Source: an uncultured Ruminococcus sp.
GTDB taxonomy: Bacteria; Bacillota; Clostridia; Oscillospirales; Acutalibacteraceae
NCBI GenBank assembly: GCA_902800005.1
Contig: CADCCP010000015.1
Location: forward strand, 1 to 50,523
Reading direction: 5' to 3'
Length of the DNA: 50,523 nt
The notes below the pieces were generated by a model, which saw only the letters and a program-made list of their open reading frames with translations, had not been told where the DNA came from and searched no databases. The translations under genes were made by a program, and so were the position numbers. Shown in pieces: positions 25,629-34,300 of the stretch (the stretch's first letter is position 1; each line of letters starts with the position of its first letter).

Positions 25629-28042
25629 TTTTTAAACATCTCCTTTAAACAATGTTCAATGTACAATGTGCAATGTGCAATGTGCAATGTACAATTTGCT
25701 ATTTTTCCCATAAGTTTTTTTGTACCCACGCTGTCAAATGCTATTTCAAGCATACTGTCGGAAGCCATCGGCTTGACGTTGATGATGACACCCTCACCGA
25801 ATGTATTATGCACAACTCTCATTCCTACCGTATAATTCACCATGACAGGCTTGTTTCCGAAAGAAGAAGTGATAACTTTACTGCTGGCAATGTCTGCACG
25901 TCTTGCTATCTTGGGCTGAGGTATATCTGAATTATCTCTTTTTATTATCTCACGCTGTTTGTTCTCAACGATACTTTCGGGAAGCTCTGACAGAAATCTT
26001 GACGGTCTGTTTCTTGTGGAGTGACCGAAAAGCATACGGCTTTCGGAATGGATAAGATAAAGATTTTTCTTTGCCCTCGTTATGCCGACATAGGCAAGAC
26101 GTCTTTCTTCCTGCATATCGTCACCTGACATGACCGCCTGAAAAGACGGAAATATATTTTCTTCCATGCCGGGAATGAACACGTTTTCAAATTCCAAGCC
26201 CTTTGCAGAATGTACGGTCATCATTACGACACTGTCCTCTTTTTCGGCATAGGAATCTATATCCGTAAGAAGTGCCGTGTATTCAAGGAATCCCTGTATA
26301 GTGGCATTGTTTTCCTGTTCATTTTCATACTGCATGATATTTGTAGTCAGTTCATGCACGTTCTCAACGGCATCTTCACCTCTGTCACTTGCCATTCTTA
26401 TAAAAGGCTCGTATTCCGTCACTTTTATGAGCCTTTCATACATATCCGACACTTTGTCACCGCCGTCAAGCATATCCCTCATGTCGTTTATCATTTTTAC
26501 AAAATTTTTTATCTTTTCGGCACTCTTTGCAAGTTCCTCAAACTCCCCTGCATTTTCCATTGTTTCAAACATACTCGTCCCGTTGAGCATACTTATTTCT
26601 TCTATCTGTGATATAGTCCTGTCACCTATGCCACGCTTGGGAATATTTATTATTCTTTTAAGTCTGTTATTATCGCCTGTGTTGCTGATGACATTCAGAT
26701 ATGCCATCATATCTCTTATTTCCCTGTATTCAAAGAACTTTCTTCCGCCTATTATTTTATAGGGTATCTTTGCATGGAGAAACATTCTTTCAAGTGACTG
26801 TGACTGAGAGTTCATTCTGTATAAAACGGCATAATCGGAATATTTTGCACCGTTTTCAACACCCTTTGCAACGGTATTGGCAATAAACCTGCCCTCGTCC
26901 TGTTCATCGCTCGCTTTATATGAAACGATTTTTTCACCTGTACCATTCTGTGTCCAGAGGCTCTTTTCATGCCTTTCGGTATTGTTTTTGATAACGCTGT
27001 TTGCAGTTGCAAGGATATTCTTTGTAGAACGGTAATTCTGCTCCAGCTTTATCACTTTGGCATCTTCATAGTCGCTGTCAAATTCAAGGATATTCTCAAC
27101 TGTTGCACCCCTGAATTTATAGATACTCTGGTCATCGTCACCGACAACGCATACATTTCCGTACTTTTCCGAAAGCAGTCTGACAAGCTCATACTGAATG
27201 ATATTGGTATCCTGATATTCGTCAACCATTATGTATTTGAACTGTTCCTGATACTGCTCAAGTATATCGGGAAATTCATTGAAAAGCTCAACCGTATTAT
27301 AGATAATATCATCAAAGTCCATTGCATTAGCTGAAAGGAGCCTTTTCTGATATTCCTTGTAAATTTTCGCTATGGAGATAAGACGAACATCTGTGCCTGC
27401 CCTTTTGAGAAACTTTTCAGGGCTGACTATCTCGTCTTTTGCATGGGATATGGCAGGAAGGACTTCCTTCACGGGAAGCATCTTTTCATCAACATTCAAG
27501 GCTTTCATGCAATCTCTTATCACTTTTTTCTGGTCATCAGTGTCATATATGGCAAAATTCTTTTCATAGCCCAATCTTTCACCGTAACGTCTTAATATCC
27601 TCACACACGCACTGTGAAAAGTCATTGCCCAGACATCATTTCCGATAACACCTGTTGTTTTGCAAATTCTCTCTTTAAGTTCACCGGCAGCTTTGTTCGT
27701 GAAAGTTATGGCAAGCACCCTCCACGGATACGGCTTTGAAACCGACAGCCTTTCGGCAAGTTCATCAGACAGCCGTGTTTTGCCGTCTGAGGCAGACTGC
27801 ATTTGTTCAACATCACCTTCAGTATAATCCCCGAACAGCTTGTCACTTTCATATGCCTCGCCCCAACGGAGAATATGTGCGATCCTGTTGACAAGCACCG
27901 TTGTTTTGCCGCTGCCCGCTCCTGCAAGTACAAGCACCGCTCCCTTGACTGTCAGAACAGCCTCTTTCTGCCTGTCATTGAGGTGGGCAAACTCTCTTTC
28001 AATTATCTTCTTTCTAAGCTGTATCATTTCTTCCCTCGTCAT
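25616..28042 (-). CDS. pcrA: UvrD/PcrA family DNA helicase with repeat-encoded C-terminal tail
   Basis: The 808-residue SF1 3'-5' helicase has LNDRQKEAVL, Walker A AGAGSGKTTVL, the FTNKAAGEL motif, MVDEYQDTN (Walker B), GDDDQSIYKFRGA, LEQNYRST, and MMTVHSAKGLEFENVFI with VGITRAK. It acts in repair and removal of RecA or stalled complexes. The end NYTVGMRVVHNTFGEGVI... is the usual Tudor-like domain, but the last 25 or so residues (NCTLHIAHCTLYIEHC...) are the translation of a heptamer array, read without a stop. It overlaps the next gene by 13 bases. AGAGGA lies before ATG 28042; another ATG five codons in, behind GAGGGAAG, is also possible. Confidence 0.96.
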   Translation of the reverse strand: MTREEMIQLRKKIIEREFAHLNDRQKEAVLTVKGAVLVLAGAGSGKTTVLVNRIAHILRWGEAYESDKLFGDYTEGDVEQMQSASDGKTRLSDELAERLSVSKPYPWRVLAITFTNKAAGELKERICKTTGVIGNDVWAMTFHSACVRILRRYGERLGYEKNFAIYDTDDQKKVIRDCMKALNVDEKMLPVKEVLPAISHAKDEIVSPEKFLKRAGTDVRLISIAKIYKEYQKRLLSANAMDFDDIIYNTVELFNEFPDILEQYQEQFKYIMVDEYQDTNIIQYELVRLLSEKYGNVCVVGDDDQSIYKFRGATVENILEFDSDYEDAKVIKLEQNYRSTKNILATANSVIKNNTERHEKSLWTQNGTGEKIVSYKASDEQDEGRFIANTVAKGVENGAKYSDYAVLYRMNSQSQSLERMFLHAKIPYKIIGGRKFFEYREIRDMMAYLNVISNTGDNNRLKRIINIPKRGIGDRTISQIEEISMLNGTSMFETMENAGEFEELAKSAEKIKNFVKMINDMRDMLDGGDKVSDMYERLIKVTEYEPFIRMASDRGEDAVENVHELTTNIMQYENEQENNATIQGFLEYTALLTDIDSYAEKEDSVVMMTVHSAKGLEFENVFIPGMEENIFPSFQAVMSGDDMQEERRLAYVGITRAKKNLYLIHSESRMLFGHSTRNRPSRFLSELPESIVENKQREIIKRDNSDIPQPKIARRADIASSKVITSSFGNKPVMVNYTVGMRVVHNTFGEGVIINVKPMASDSMLEIAFDSVGTKKLMGKIANCTLHIAHCTLYIEHCLKEMFKKCLR
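25650..25698. repeat. Seven heptamers, CAATGTN family, inside the pcrA 3' end
   Basis: From 25650: CAATGTT, CAATGTA, CAATGTG, CAATGTG, CAATGTG, CAATGTA and CAATTTG. The array is within the coding frame of pcrA on the minus strand and gives a 7-residue translated period. Confidence 0.9.
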
Positions 28043-28080
28043 CTTGCTCGATCATCCTCTCTGTTTTTCTTTACTACTCT

Positions 28081-28109
28081 ATTTTACATCAAAATTCAAA
28101 TAATATCAA
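28081..28109 (-). promoter_or_regulatory. Promoter of pcrA-PLC-rrf2-rmuC
   Basis: TTGATA (28104-28109), 17-bp spacer and TAAAAT (28081-28086) on the minus strand, 39 bases before the pcrA start. Confidence 0.75.
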
Positions 28110-28329
28110 ATATTATTCATAAATTTATTTTTTCTATATATAGAAAAATATTCCCCGATAAATCGACTTTTCCATAAAAATTAACACAAAAATGACATAT
28201 ATTTTAAAAAACACGCCTTTTTTTAAGCACGTTTTGTACACAAATTTTATATGAGGCACTTTTATAGTGTATATTTGACAAAAATCAATGTTCAATTCAG
28301 TGCATACTGATAAAAATACACTGACCGCC

Positions 28330-28357
28330 TTGACAATACAGTTACATTAGTTATAAA
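28330..28357 (+). promoter_or_regulatory. Candidate promoter in the rny upstream region
   Basis: TTGACA (28330-28335), 16-bp spacer and TATAAA (28352-28357). It would start transcription about 28364, only about 60 bases before the T-tailed hairpin ending at 28425. Confidence 0.6.
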
Positions 28358-28397
28358 ATATATGATAGGCAAAAATGTTTTTTGCTGTATTATCATC

Positions 28398-28425
28398 ATC
28401 TCAATGATGCCGTTGAGATATTTTT
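28398..28425 (+). terminator. T-tailed hairpin upstream of rny (attenuator or short RNA end)
   Basis: ATCTCAA (28398-28404) and TTGAGAT (28413-28419) pair, followed by ATTTTT. An adjacent GCAAAAA/TTTTTTGC hairpin lies at 28367-28386. Together with the promoter this could make a short transcript of about 60 bases or attenuate rny. Confidence 0.5.
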
Positions 28426-28609
28426 ATCGCTAAACATTCAATTTATTGATATATATTCTGTCGGGAGGATATATCTGAAATATTTTATCTGTTTGATTTT
28501 TGTATATAACAATTGAATAAAAATAACTTGACGACACCTCACGAGTTGATCTTCATACGATAAATGTAAGAAACTAAACAAACAACAAACTTTTACAGGA
28601 GGTGTAAAA

Positions 28610-30163
28610 ATGGATCCGATACTGGCAATATTCCTTATCGTTGCAATATCCATCGTTGTCGGTGTATGTGCATTTTTGGCAGGCGTGCAGTACAGAAAAA
28701 AAGTCGGTGAAGACAAAATAGGCTCTGCCGAAACAGAGGCTAAACGTATCATCGAGGAAGCACAGCGTTCTGCCGAATCCACCAAAAAAGAAGCCGTCAT
28801 CGCCGGCAAGGACGAGGCTCACAGACTGCTCGACAATGCAGAACATGAGATCGCCGACCGCCGAAAAGAAATGCAGCGTCAGGAAAGACGTATCCAGCAA
28901 AAAGAAGAATCCGTTGAGAAGAAACTTGACAGCCTTGAAAAAAAGGACGAAGCCATGAACCAGAAACTCAAAAAGGCAGAAGAACGTCTTGCAGAGGCTG
29001 AAAAGATCAAGCAAAGCGAATTTGATGTTCTTGAAAAGATATCGGGCTTCACGACCGAACAGGCTAAAGCCTATATCCTCAACAACCTTGACAGCGAACT
29101 TACTCATGAAAAAGCTGTCAAGATCATGGAATTCCAGCAGAAAACCAGAGAAGAATCCGAAAAAACCGCAAGAGAGATCGTTTCTCTTGCCATTCAGCGT
29201 ATCGCTGCCGACCATGTCAGCGAGTCGACCGTATCAGTCGTACCGCTGCCCAATGACGACATGAAGGGCAGGATAATCGGACGTGAAGGCAGAAATATCC
29301 GTGCCATCGAAACGCTCACGGGCGTTGACCTCATCATTGACGATACCCCTGAAGCTATCACTCTTTCATGCTTTGAACCCGTCAAGCGTGAAATCGCCAA
29401 AGTCACCCTTACCAAACTCATTTCAGACGGCAGGATACACCCTGCACGCATTGAAGAAATGTATGAAAAGGCTAAACGTGAAGTTGAATTCACCGTCAAA
29501 TCCGAAGGTGAACGTGCCATCATTGAAGCGGGCATAAACAACATTCATCCCGAACTTGTCAAGCTCATAGGCAGACTCCATTTCCGTACAAGCTACGGTC
29601 AGAATGTCCTTGAACATTCCCTTGAAGTCGCATACCTTGCAGGTATCATGGCTTCCGAACTCGGTCTTGATCCCACTATGGCAAGACGTGCAGGACTTCT
29701 TCACGACATCGGTAAAGCCCTTGACCATGAGATTGAAGGCTCCCATGTCGAGATAGGCGTTGACGTTGCAAGAAAATACAAAGAAAATGAAGCCGTTGTC
29801 CATGCTATACAGGCTCATCACGGCGATGTTGAAGCAAAGACTGTCATCGCCTGCCTTGTTCAGGCAGCAGATGCGATTTCAGCAGCCCGTCCGGGTGCAA
29901 GGCGTGAAAACCTTGAAAACTACATCAAGCGTCTTGAAAAACTCGAAGAAGTTGCTTCTTCATTTGACGGCGTTGAAAGATGCTTTGCAATTCAGGCAGG
30001 TCGTGAAGTCAGGATAATCGTAAGACCTGAAGTTGTCAAAGATGATTCCATGATTCTCCTTGCAAGGAACATCTGCAAGAAGATCGAAGATGAAGTTGAA
30101 TATCCCGGTCAGATAAAAGTCAATATCATTCGTGAAAGCCGTGCCGTAGAATACGCAAAATAA
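28610..30163 (+). CDS. rny: Ribonuclease Y
   Basis: The 517-residue membrane-anchored endoribonuclease starts mRNA decay in Firmicutes. One N-terminal membrane helix (about 4-24) is followed by a long charged coiled coil (about 35-150), a KH domain with [21 protein letters not shown], and an HD domain with [12 protein letters not shown] and the AIQAHHGD segment. AGGAGGTG precedes the ATG. The length equals the B. subtilis enzyme within a few residues. Its TAA stop overlaps the first word of the longest heptamer array of the window, which becomes its 3' UTR. Confidence 0.97.
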   Translation: MDPILAIFLIVAISIVVGVCAFLAGVQYRKKVGEDKIGSAETEAKRIIEEAQRSAESTKKEAVIAGKDEAHRLLDNAEHEIADRRKEMQRQERRIQQKEESVEKKLDSLEKKDEAMNQKLKKAEERLAEAEKIKQSEFDVLEKISGFTTEQAKAYILNNLDSELTHEKAVKIMEFQQKTREESEKTAREIVSLAIQRIAADHVSESTVSVVPLPNDDMKGRIIGREGRNIRAIETLTGVDLIIDDTPEAITLSCFEPVKREIAKVTLTKLISDGRIHPARIEEMYEKAKREVEFTVKSEGERAIIEAGINNIHPELVKLIGRLHFRTSYGQNVLEHSLEVAYLAGIMASELGLDPTMARRAGLLHDIGKALDHEIEGSHVEIGVDVARKYKENEAVVHAIQAHHGDVEAKTVIACLVQAADAISAARPGARRENLENYIKRLEKLEEVASSFDGVERCFAIQAGREVRIIVRPEVVKDDSMILLARNICKKIEDEVEYPGQIKVNIIRESRAVEYAK

Positions 30164-30259
30164 ATGTACAATGTTCAATGTACAATGTGCAATGTTCAAT
30201 GTGCAATGTTCAATGTACAATGTGCAATATTCAATGTGCAATGTTCAATGTGCAATGAT
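30162..30259. repeat. Fourteen heptamers, CAATGTN family, after the rny stop
   Basis: Fourteen successive 7-bp words run from 30162 to 30259 without phase loss; all but the edge words and one CAATATT are CAATGTA, CAATGTG or CAATGTT. The seventh base varies while the first six are nearly constant. Confidence 0.95.
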
Positions 30260-30273
30260 TTAGAAAACTGATG

Positions 30274-30312
30274 AAACAGACAAGCAAATTTTATTTTGTT
30301 TGTCTGTTTTTA
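30274..30312 (+). terminator. Terminator after rny
   Basis: AAACAGACAAGCAAA pairs with TTTGTTTGTCTGTTT around an AT loop, with a T-rich tail. The rny mRNA therefore carries the whole heptamer array in its 3' UTR. Confidence 0.85.
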
Positions 30313-30376
30313 TATGAACTTTTTTATAGAGGCGGAATAGAATGTTTGTATAGGAAGATATAAGGAGGAGAACATA

Positions 30377-31186
30377 ATGCCAGAAAATTCTGTATACTCA
30401 GGCTGCGAGAACTGCTGCCCCAATGACGGTACTGTCAAAGAAGCCGTCTGCATCAATGCCCCACGTATTTATGACTCATGCTCGGACAAGGATTGTCTTG
30501 AAGACCTGCCCGTTCTTTTCACGGAGGAAAATCAGGCTATCGTTGATCAGGCATCAACTGTTCGTCTGAATGACGTTGAGGTCACAAGCGTGTCCATTGG
30601 TTTGCAGTCCGTACCGTTCCACAAGGGCTTCTATGCCGTTGATATGACATTCTATTTTGATGTGAACCTTGATGTGTTCACCGCCCCCAACACCGTTCCG
30701 ACTTCCATGAAAGGTCTTGCGGTGTTTTCAAAGAGAGCCGTTCTGTTCGGCAGTGATGGCAGCGTTAAGATATTCAGCTCCGACACAAGTCCCGAAACAG
30801 GTGACGGTGCAGTTACGCCGACCGTGACCAGTCCGAAAGCCGTTGTTCAGGTTGCAGAACCCATACCGCTTTCTGCAAGGCTTGCAGACGGCACGACCGG
30901 TACAAGAATGACACCTTTCCACATTCCCGAAAGCATCATAAAGCGTTACGGCAATGCATTTGCTGCCAGAGCCGTCGTTAAACAGGCACTTGTATCTTTG
31001 GGAATATTCACCATTGTACAGCTTGAAAGAAACGTCCAAATGCTTATCCCTGCATACGATTTCTGCATACCGCAAAAAGAGTGTGTCAGCAGTTCGGAAG
31101 ATCCCTGTGAGCTGTTCAGCACCATCGACTTCCCCACAGGTGAATTTTTCCCCTCAAATATGCCTGCAAAGACCATCAGCAATTAA
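30377..31186 (+). CDS. Conserved-looking protein of unknown function, cysteine-rich N terminus
   Basis: The 269-residue protein starts with CENCCPNDG and VCINAPRIYDSCSDKDCLEDLPV, continues with beta-rich segments (VTSVSIGLQSVPF, FYAVDMTFYFDVNLDVF) and ends with CIPQKECVSSSEDPC. There is no signal peptide or membrane helix. The pattern recalls a family of Clostridial cysteine-containing proteins with a repeated sheet domain, perhaps spore- or surface-associated, but I cannot name it. GGAGGAGAA precedes the ATG, and terminators on both sides make it monocistronic. Its stop TAA sits in a CAATTAACAAT word also seen at 9610. Confidence 0.7.
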   Translation: MPENSVYSGCENCCPNDGTVKEAVCINAPRIYDSCSDKDCLEDLPVLFTEENQAIVDQASTVRLNDVEVTSVSIGLQSVPFHKGFYAVDMTFYFDVNLDVFTAPNTVPTSMKGLAVFSKRAVLFGSDGSVKIFSSDTSPETGDGAVTPTVTSPKAVVQVAEPIPLSARLADGTTGTRMTPFHIPESIIKRYGNAFAARAVVKQALVSLGIFTIVQLERNVQMLIPAYDFCIPQKECVSSSEDPCELFSTIDFPTGEFFPSNMPAKTISN

Positions 31187-31195
31187 CAATTTATT

Positions 31196-31236
31196 GCAGG
31201 GACTGCAAGTTTTATCACTTGCAGTCCTTGTTTTTA
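31196..31236 (+). terminator. Terminator of the cysteine-rich gene
   Basis: AGGACTGCAAGT pairs with ACTTGCAGTCCT, followed by TGTTTTT. Confidence 0.9.
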
Positions 31237-31249
31237 TACCCGTAAAATG

Positions 31250-31273
31250 AAAAACGGCTGCAAGCCGTTTTGG
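31250..31273 (-). terminator. Terminator of the malQ-glgP gene
   Basis: AAAACGGCT (31251-31259) and AGCCGTTTT (31263-31271) pair. On the minus strand a TTTTT tract follows the stem. Confidence 0.8.
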
Positions 31274-31318
31274 TGACTTGCAGTCGTTTTCTCTGTGTAT
31301 TATGCAGTGAAATTTATA

Positions 31319-34300
31319 TCAGTCTTTTACCTTCCAGAGTTCTCTTGCATACTGGTTGATGGTACGGTCACTTGAGAACATACCTGCGTTAGCCGTGTTC
31401 ATGAGACACTTTCTTGCAAAGCCACGTCTGTCTTTATAGTCATCGTTGACTCTGAGTTTAGCGTCTATGTAGTCGGGCAGGTCACGCATGATGAAGTAAT
31501 GATCGGGATCATGCCAATGTGTACCTTCAAGAAGTGAATGATGAAGTTCAGCAAATGTGCCTTCTTCCATGCTGCCTTTCGGCTTGCCGTCATAGAAACG
31601 TCCGTCAATGAGTGTATCGACAACTCTCTTGATCTCAGGATTGGATTCATAAATTGCTTTCGGATCATATGACTTGTTTTCTTTAAGTTCGTTTATCTCC
31701 TCAACTCTTGCACCGAAGATGTATTCATTTTCCATGCCTGCCTGCTGAGCGATCTCTACGTTTGCACCGTCATAAGTACCGAGTGTAACAGCACCGTTTA
31801 CCATGAACTTCATGTTGCCTGTACCGGAAGCCTCTGTACCTGCTGTGGAGATCTGTTCGGAAACATCTGCTGCCGTAACGATCTTCTCTGCATAGGATAC
31901 ATTGTAGTTAGCAACGAATACAACACGGAGTCTGTTGTTTACTTCGGGATCGTTGTTTACAAGGTCAGCTATCTGAGTGATGTACTTGATGATAGCTTTT
32001 GCACGAGCATAGCCCGGAGCAGCCTTTGCACCGAAGATGAATGCCGTAGGTGTGAAGTAGGGGAGCTTGCCCTCTTTCAGACGGAAGTATATAGCCATGA
32101 TGGAGAATGCATTAAGAAGCTGTCTCTTGTACTCATGCAGACGTTTTACCTGTACATCAAAGATGAAGTCGGGATTGATATAAACACCCTCATGTCTTGC
32201 AATGTAGTCACTGAGCTGTTTCTTCTTCTGCCACTTGATGCCGTTGAACTTGTCAACAACGTCATCGGTAAGTTTACCTTCGAGTTTCTTGAGTTCATAC
32301 AGGTGACGTACCCATCTCTTGCCGATAAGATCGGTGATGAGTTCGGACAGTTCGGGGTTGCACAGACCGAGCCATCTACGCTGAGTGATACCATTGGTCT
32401 TGTTCTGGAAGCGTTCCGGATAGAGTGCATACCACTCTTTGAGAACGTCATTTTTGAGTATCTCAGTATGTATCCAAGCAACACCATTTACATAGCTTGA
32501 TGCATATATAGCAAGACGAGCCATGTGTACTCTGTTGCCTTCAATGATCTTCATGTTGCTGTCATCAACGCCCTTCTCTTTAAGTTCATGGAGAAGCTTG
32601 TCATTTATTCTTACGATAATGTCATATATCTGAGGAACAACGCTGATGATGAGGTCTTTATCCCACTTTTCAAGAGCTTCTGCCATAACGGTATGGTTTG
32701 TATAAGCAAAAGTTCTCTGAGCTACGCTGAATGCCCAGTCAAAGTCACAGCCTTCATTAACAAGAAGTCTGATAAGTTCGGGGATAGATACTGTCGGATG
32801 AGTGTCGTTGAGCTGTATAACGGTCTCATCAGCGAAATATTTGAATTCTGTACCATGTCTTTTCTTGTATCTTCTGATAATATCCTGCAAAGATGCGGAA
32901 CAGAAGAAATACTGCTGTTTGAAGCGGAGAACTTTACCTTCATGGTTCTTATCATTGGGATAGAGAACTTTTGAAATATCCTCAGCCTTTTCTCTTTCAT
33001 CGTCAGCCTGCTTGTAGTAGCCGTCATTGAATGCAAGGAAATCGAATACATTAAGAGGCTCGGACTGCCACAGACGGAGAGTATTTATATTATCCGTTCC
33101 GTAGCCGATGATAGCCATGTCATAAGGAACAGCCTTTACAGACTGGTCTGCAAAGTTGACAACAACGGTATCCTCTTCTCTTCTGACACTCCACGGATCA
33201 CCGAAACGCTGCCAGTCATCAGCAACTTCAAACTGAGCACCATCTCTGAGCTGCTGCTTGAACAAACCGAATTTATAGCGAATGCCGTAGCCGTCAAGGG
33301 GTACATCATGTGTTGCAGCGGAATCAAGGAAGCAGGCTGCAAGTCTGCCCAGACCGCCGTTACCGAGTGCGGCATCGTCTATTTCTTCAAAGATGTTTAT
33401 GTCAACGCCCTTGTTTGCAAGGAGTTTCTTTGTCTGCTCAAGTACGCCCAGTGAATACAGGTTATTGTAAACCATACGTCCCATAAGGAATTCCGCTGAG
33501 AAATAGTAAGCTCTGCGTTTGCTTGCGTGATTTCTCTGGCTCTCGTTCCATTTGTCAGCGATCTCACCCATAACAGCTCTGCCGAGTGCATTGTGAAGCT
33601 CGCCCGGTGTAAGCTCGGAAACTTCCTTGCAGTAGCCGTTCTTTGCGTTAGCAACGAGATTGTCAATAATGGCATTCTTCTTCATTTCTTTATCTTCCTC
33701 CAGCCTTTTATAAGTTTTTGTCAACTGCAACAGTTTCTGAGCAATCTTGGGAGTATTTGCCCCCTCTTTCATTCTCCAAGCCCAGTTGCCACCGAGTGTT
33801 GACGGTGTATTCATTCTTGCCTCGCTTCCGAGACCGAGAATATCCTGCATCTGAATGATGGCATAATCACTGATACTTGCATAAACTGTACGGATAAAGC
33901 CCCAGTTATAACCTTCCGTTTTGTTAAGGGCACAGTAATGCTTTGCAAACAGTTTGTCAGGTCTGTCAGCAGACTTATACCAACCCATGATAGTATCATT
34001 GTCATGCGTACCTGTATAACAGACACTGTTCTTTTTATAATAATGCGGCAGATAGTCATTTTCCTCTTTGGAGTCGAATGCAAATTCAAGAATTTTCATT
34101 CCCGGATAGCCCGACTGTTTAACAAGCTCTATAACGCCGGGTGTCATAAGTCCCAAGTCCTCTGCAATGATCGGAATATCTCCGAGACGCTCCTTCATCT
34201 TCCAGAAGAACTTCATTTTAGGACCGTCAAGCCACTGACCGTTTACAGCCGTTTCCGAACCGTAAGGAATAGCATAGAACTGATCGAAGGCTCTGAAATG

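Larger units (their letters stand above)
28110..28609. other. 500-bp AT-rich non-coding region between divergent pcrA and rny
   Basis: I find no gene here on either strand. It holds a plus-strand promoter (28330-28357), two small hairpins with T tracts (28367-28386 and 28398-28425) and the SD of rny. The remaining sequence is AT-rich, with no recognised riboswitch. Confidence 0.6.

Noticed and set aside
28110..28609. Known riboswitch upstream of rny
   Set aside because: I looked for conserved cores of common riboswitches (T-box, SAM, TPP, c-di-GMP, cobalamin) and saw none.
28574..29215. 213-residue minus-strand Phe-rich frame over the start of rny
   Set aside because: It mirrors the Glu/Lys-rich coiled coil of RNase Y; the hydrophobic look is a by-product of antisense reading.
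29960..30241. Minus-strand frame reading through the rny 3' array (HCTLNIA repeats)
   Set aside because: It arises from the array in the 3' UTR of rny and has no SD or conserved domain. It differs from the pcrA case, where the array is in frame with a real gene.
30162..30259. CRISPR array
   Set aside because: The repeats are 7 bp, contiguous and without spacers, and no cas gene is present.
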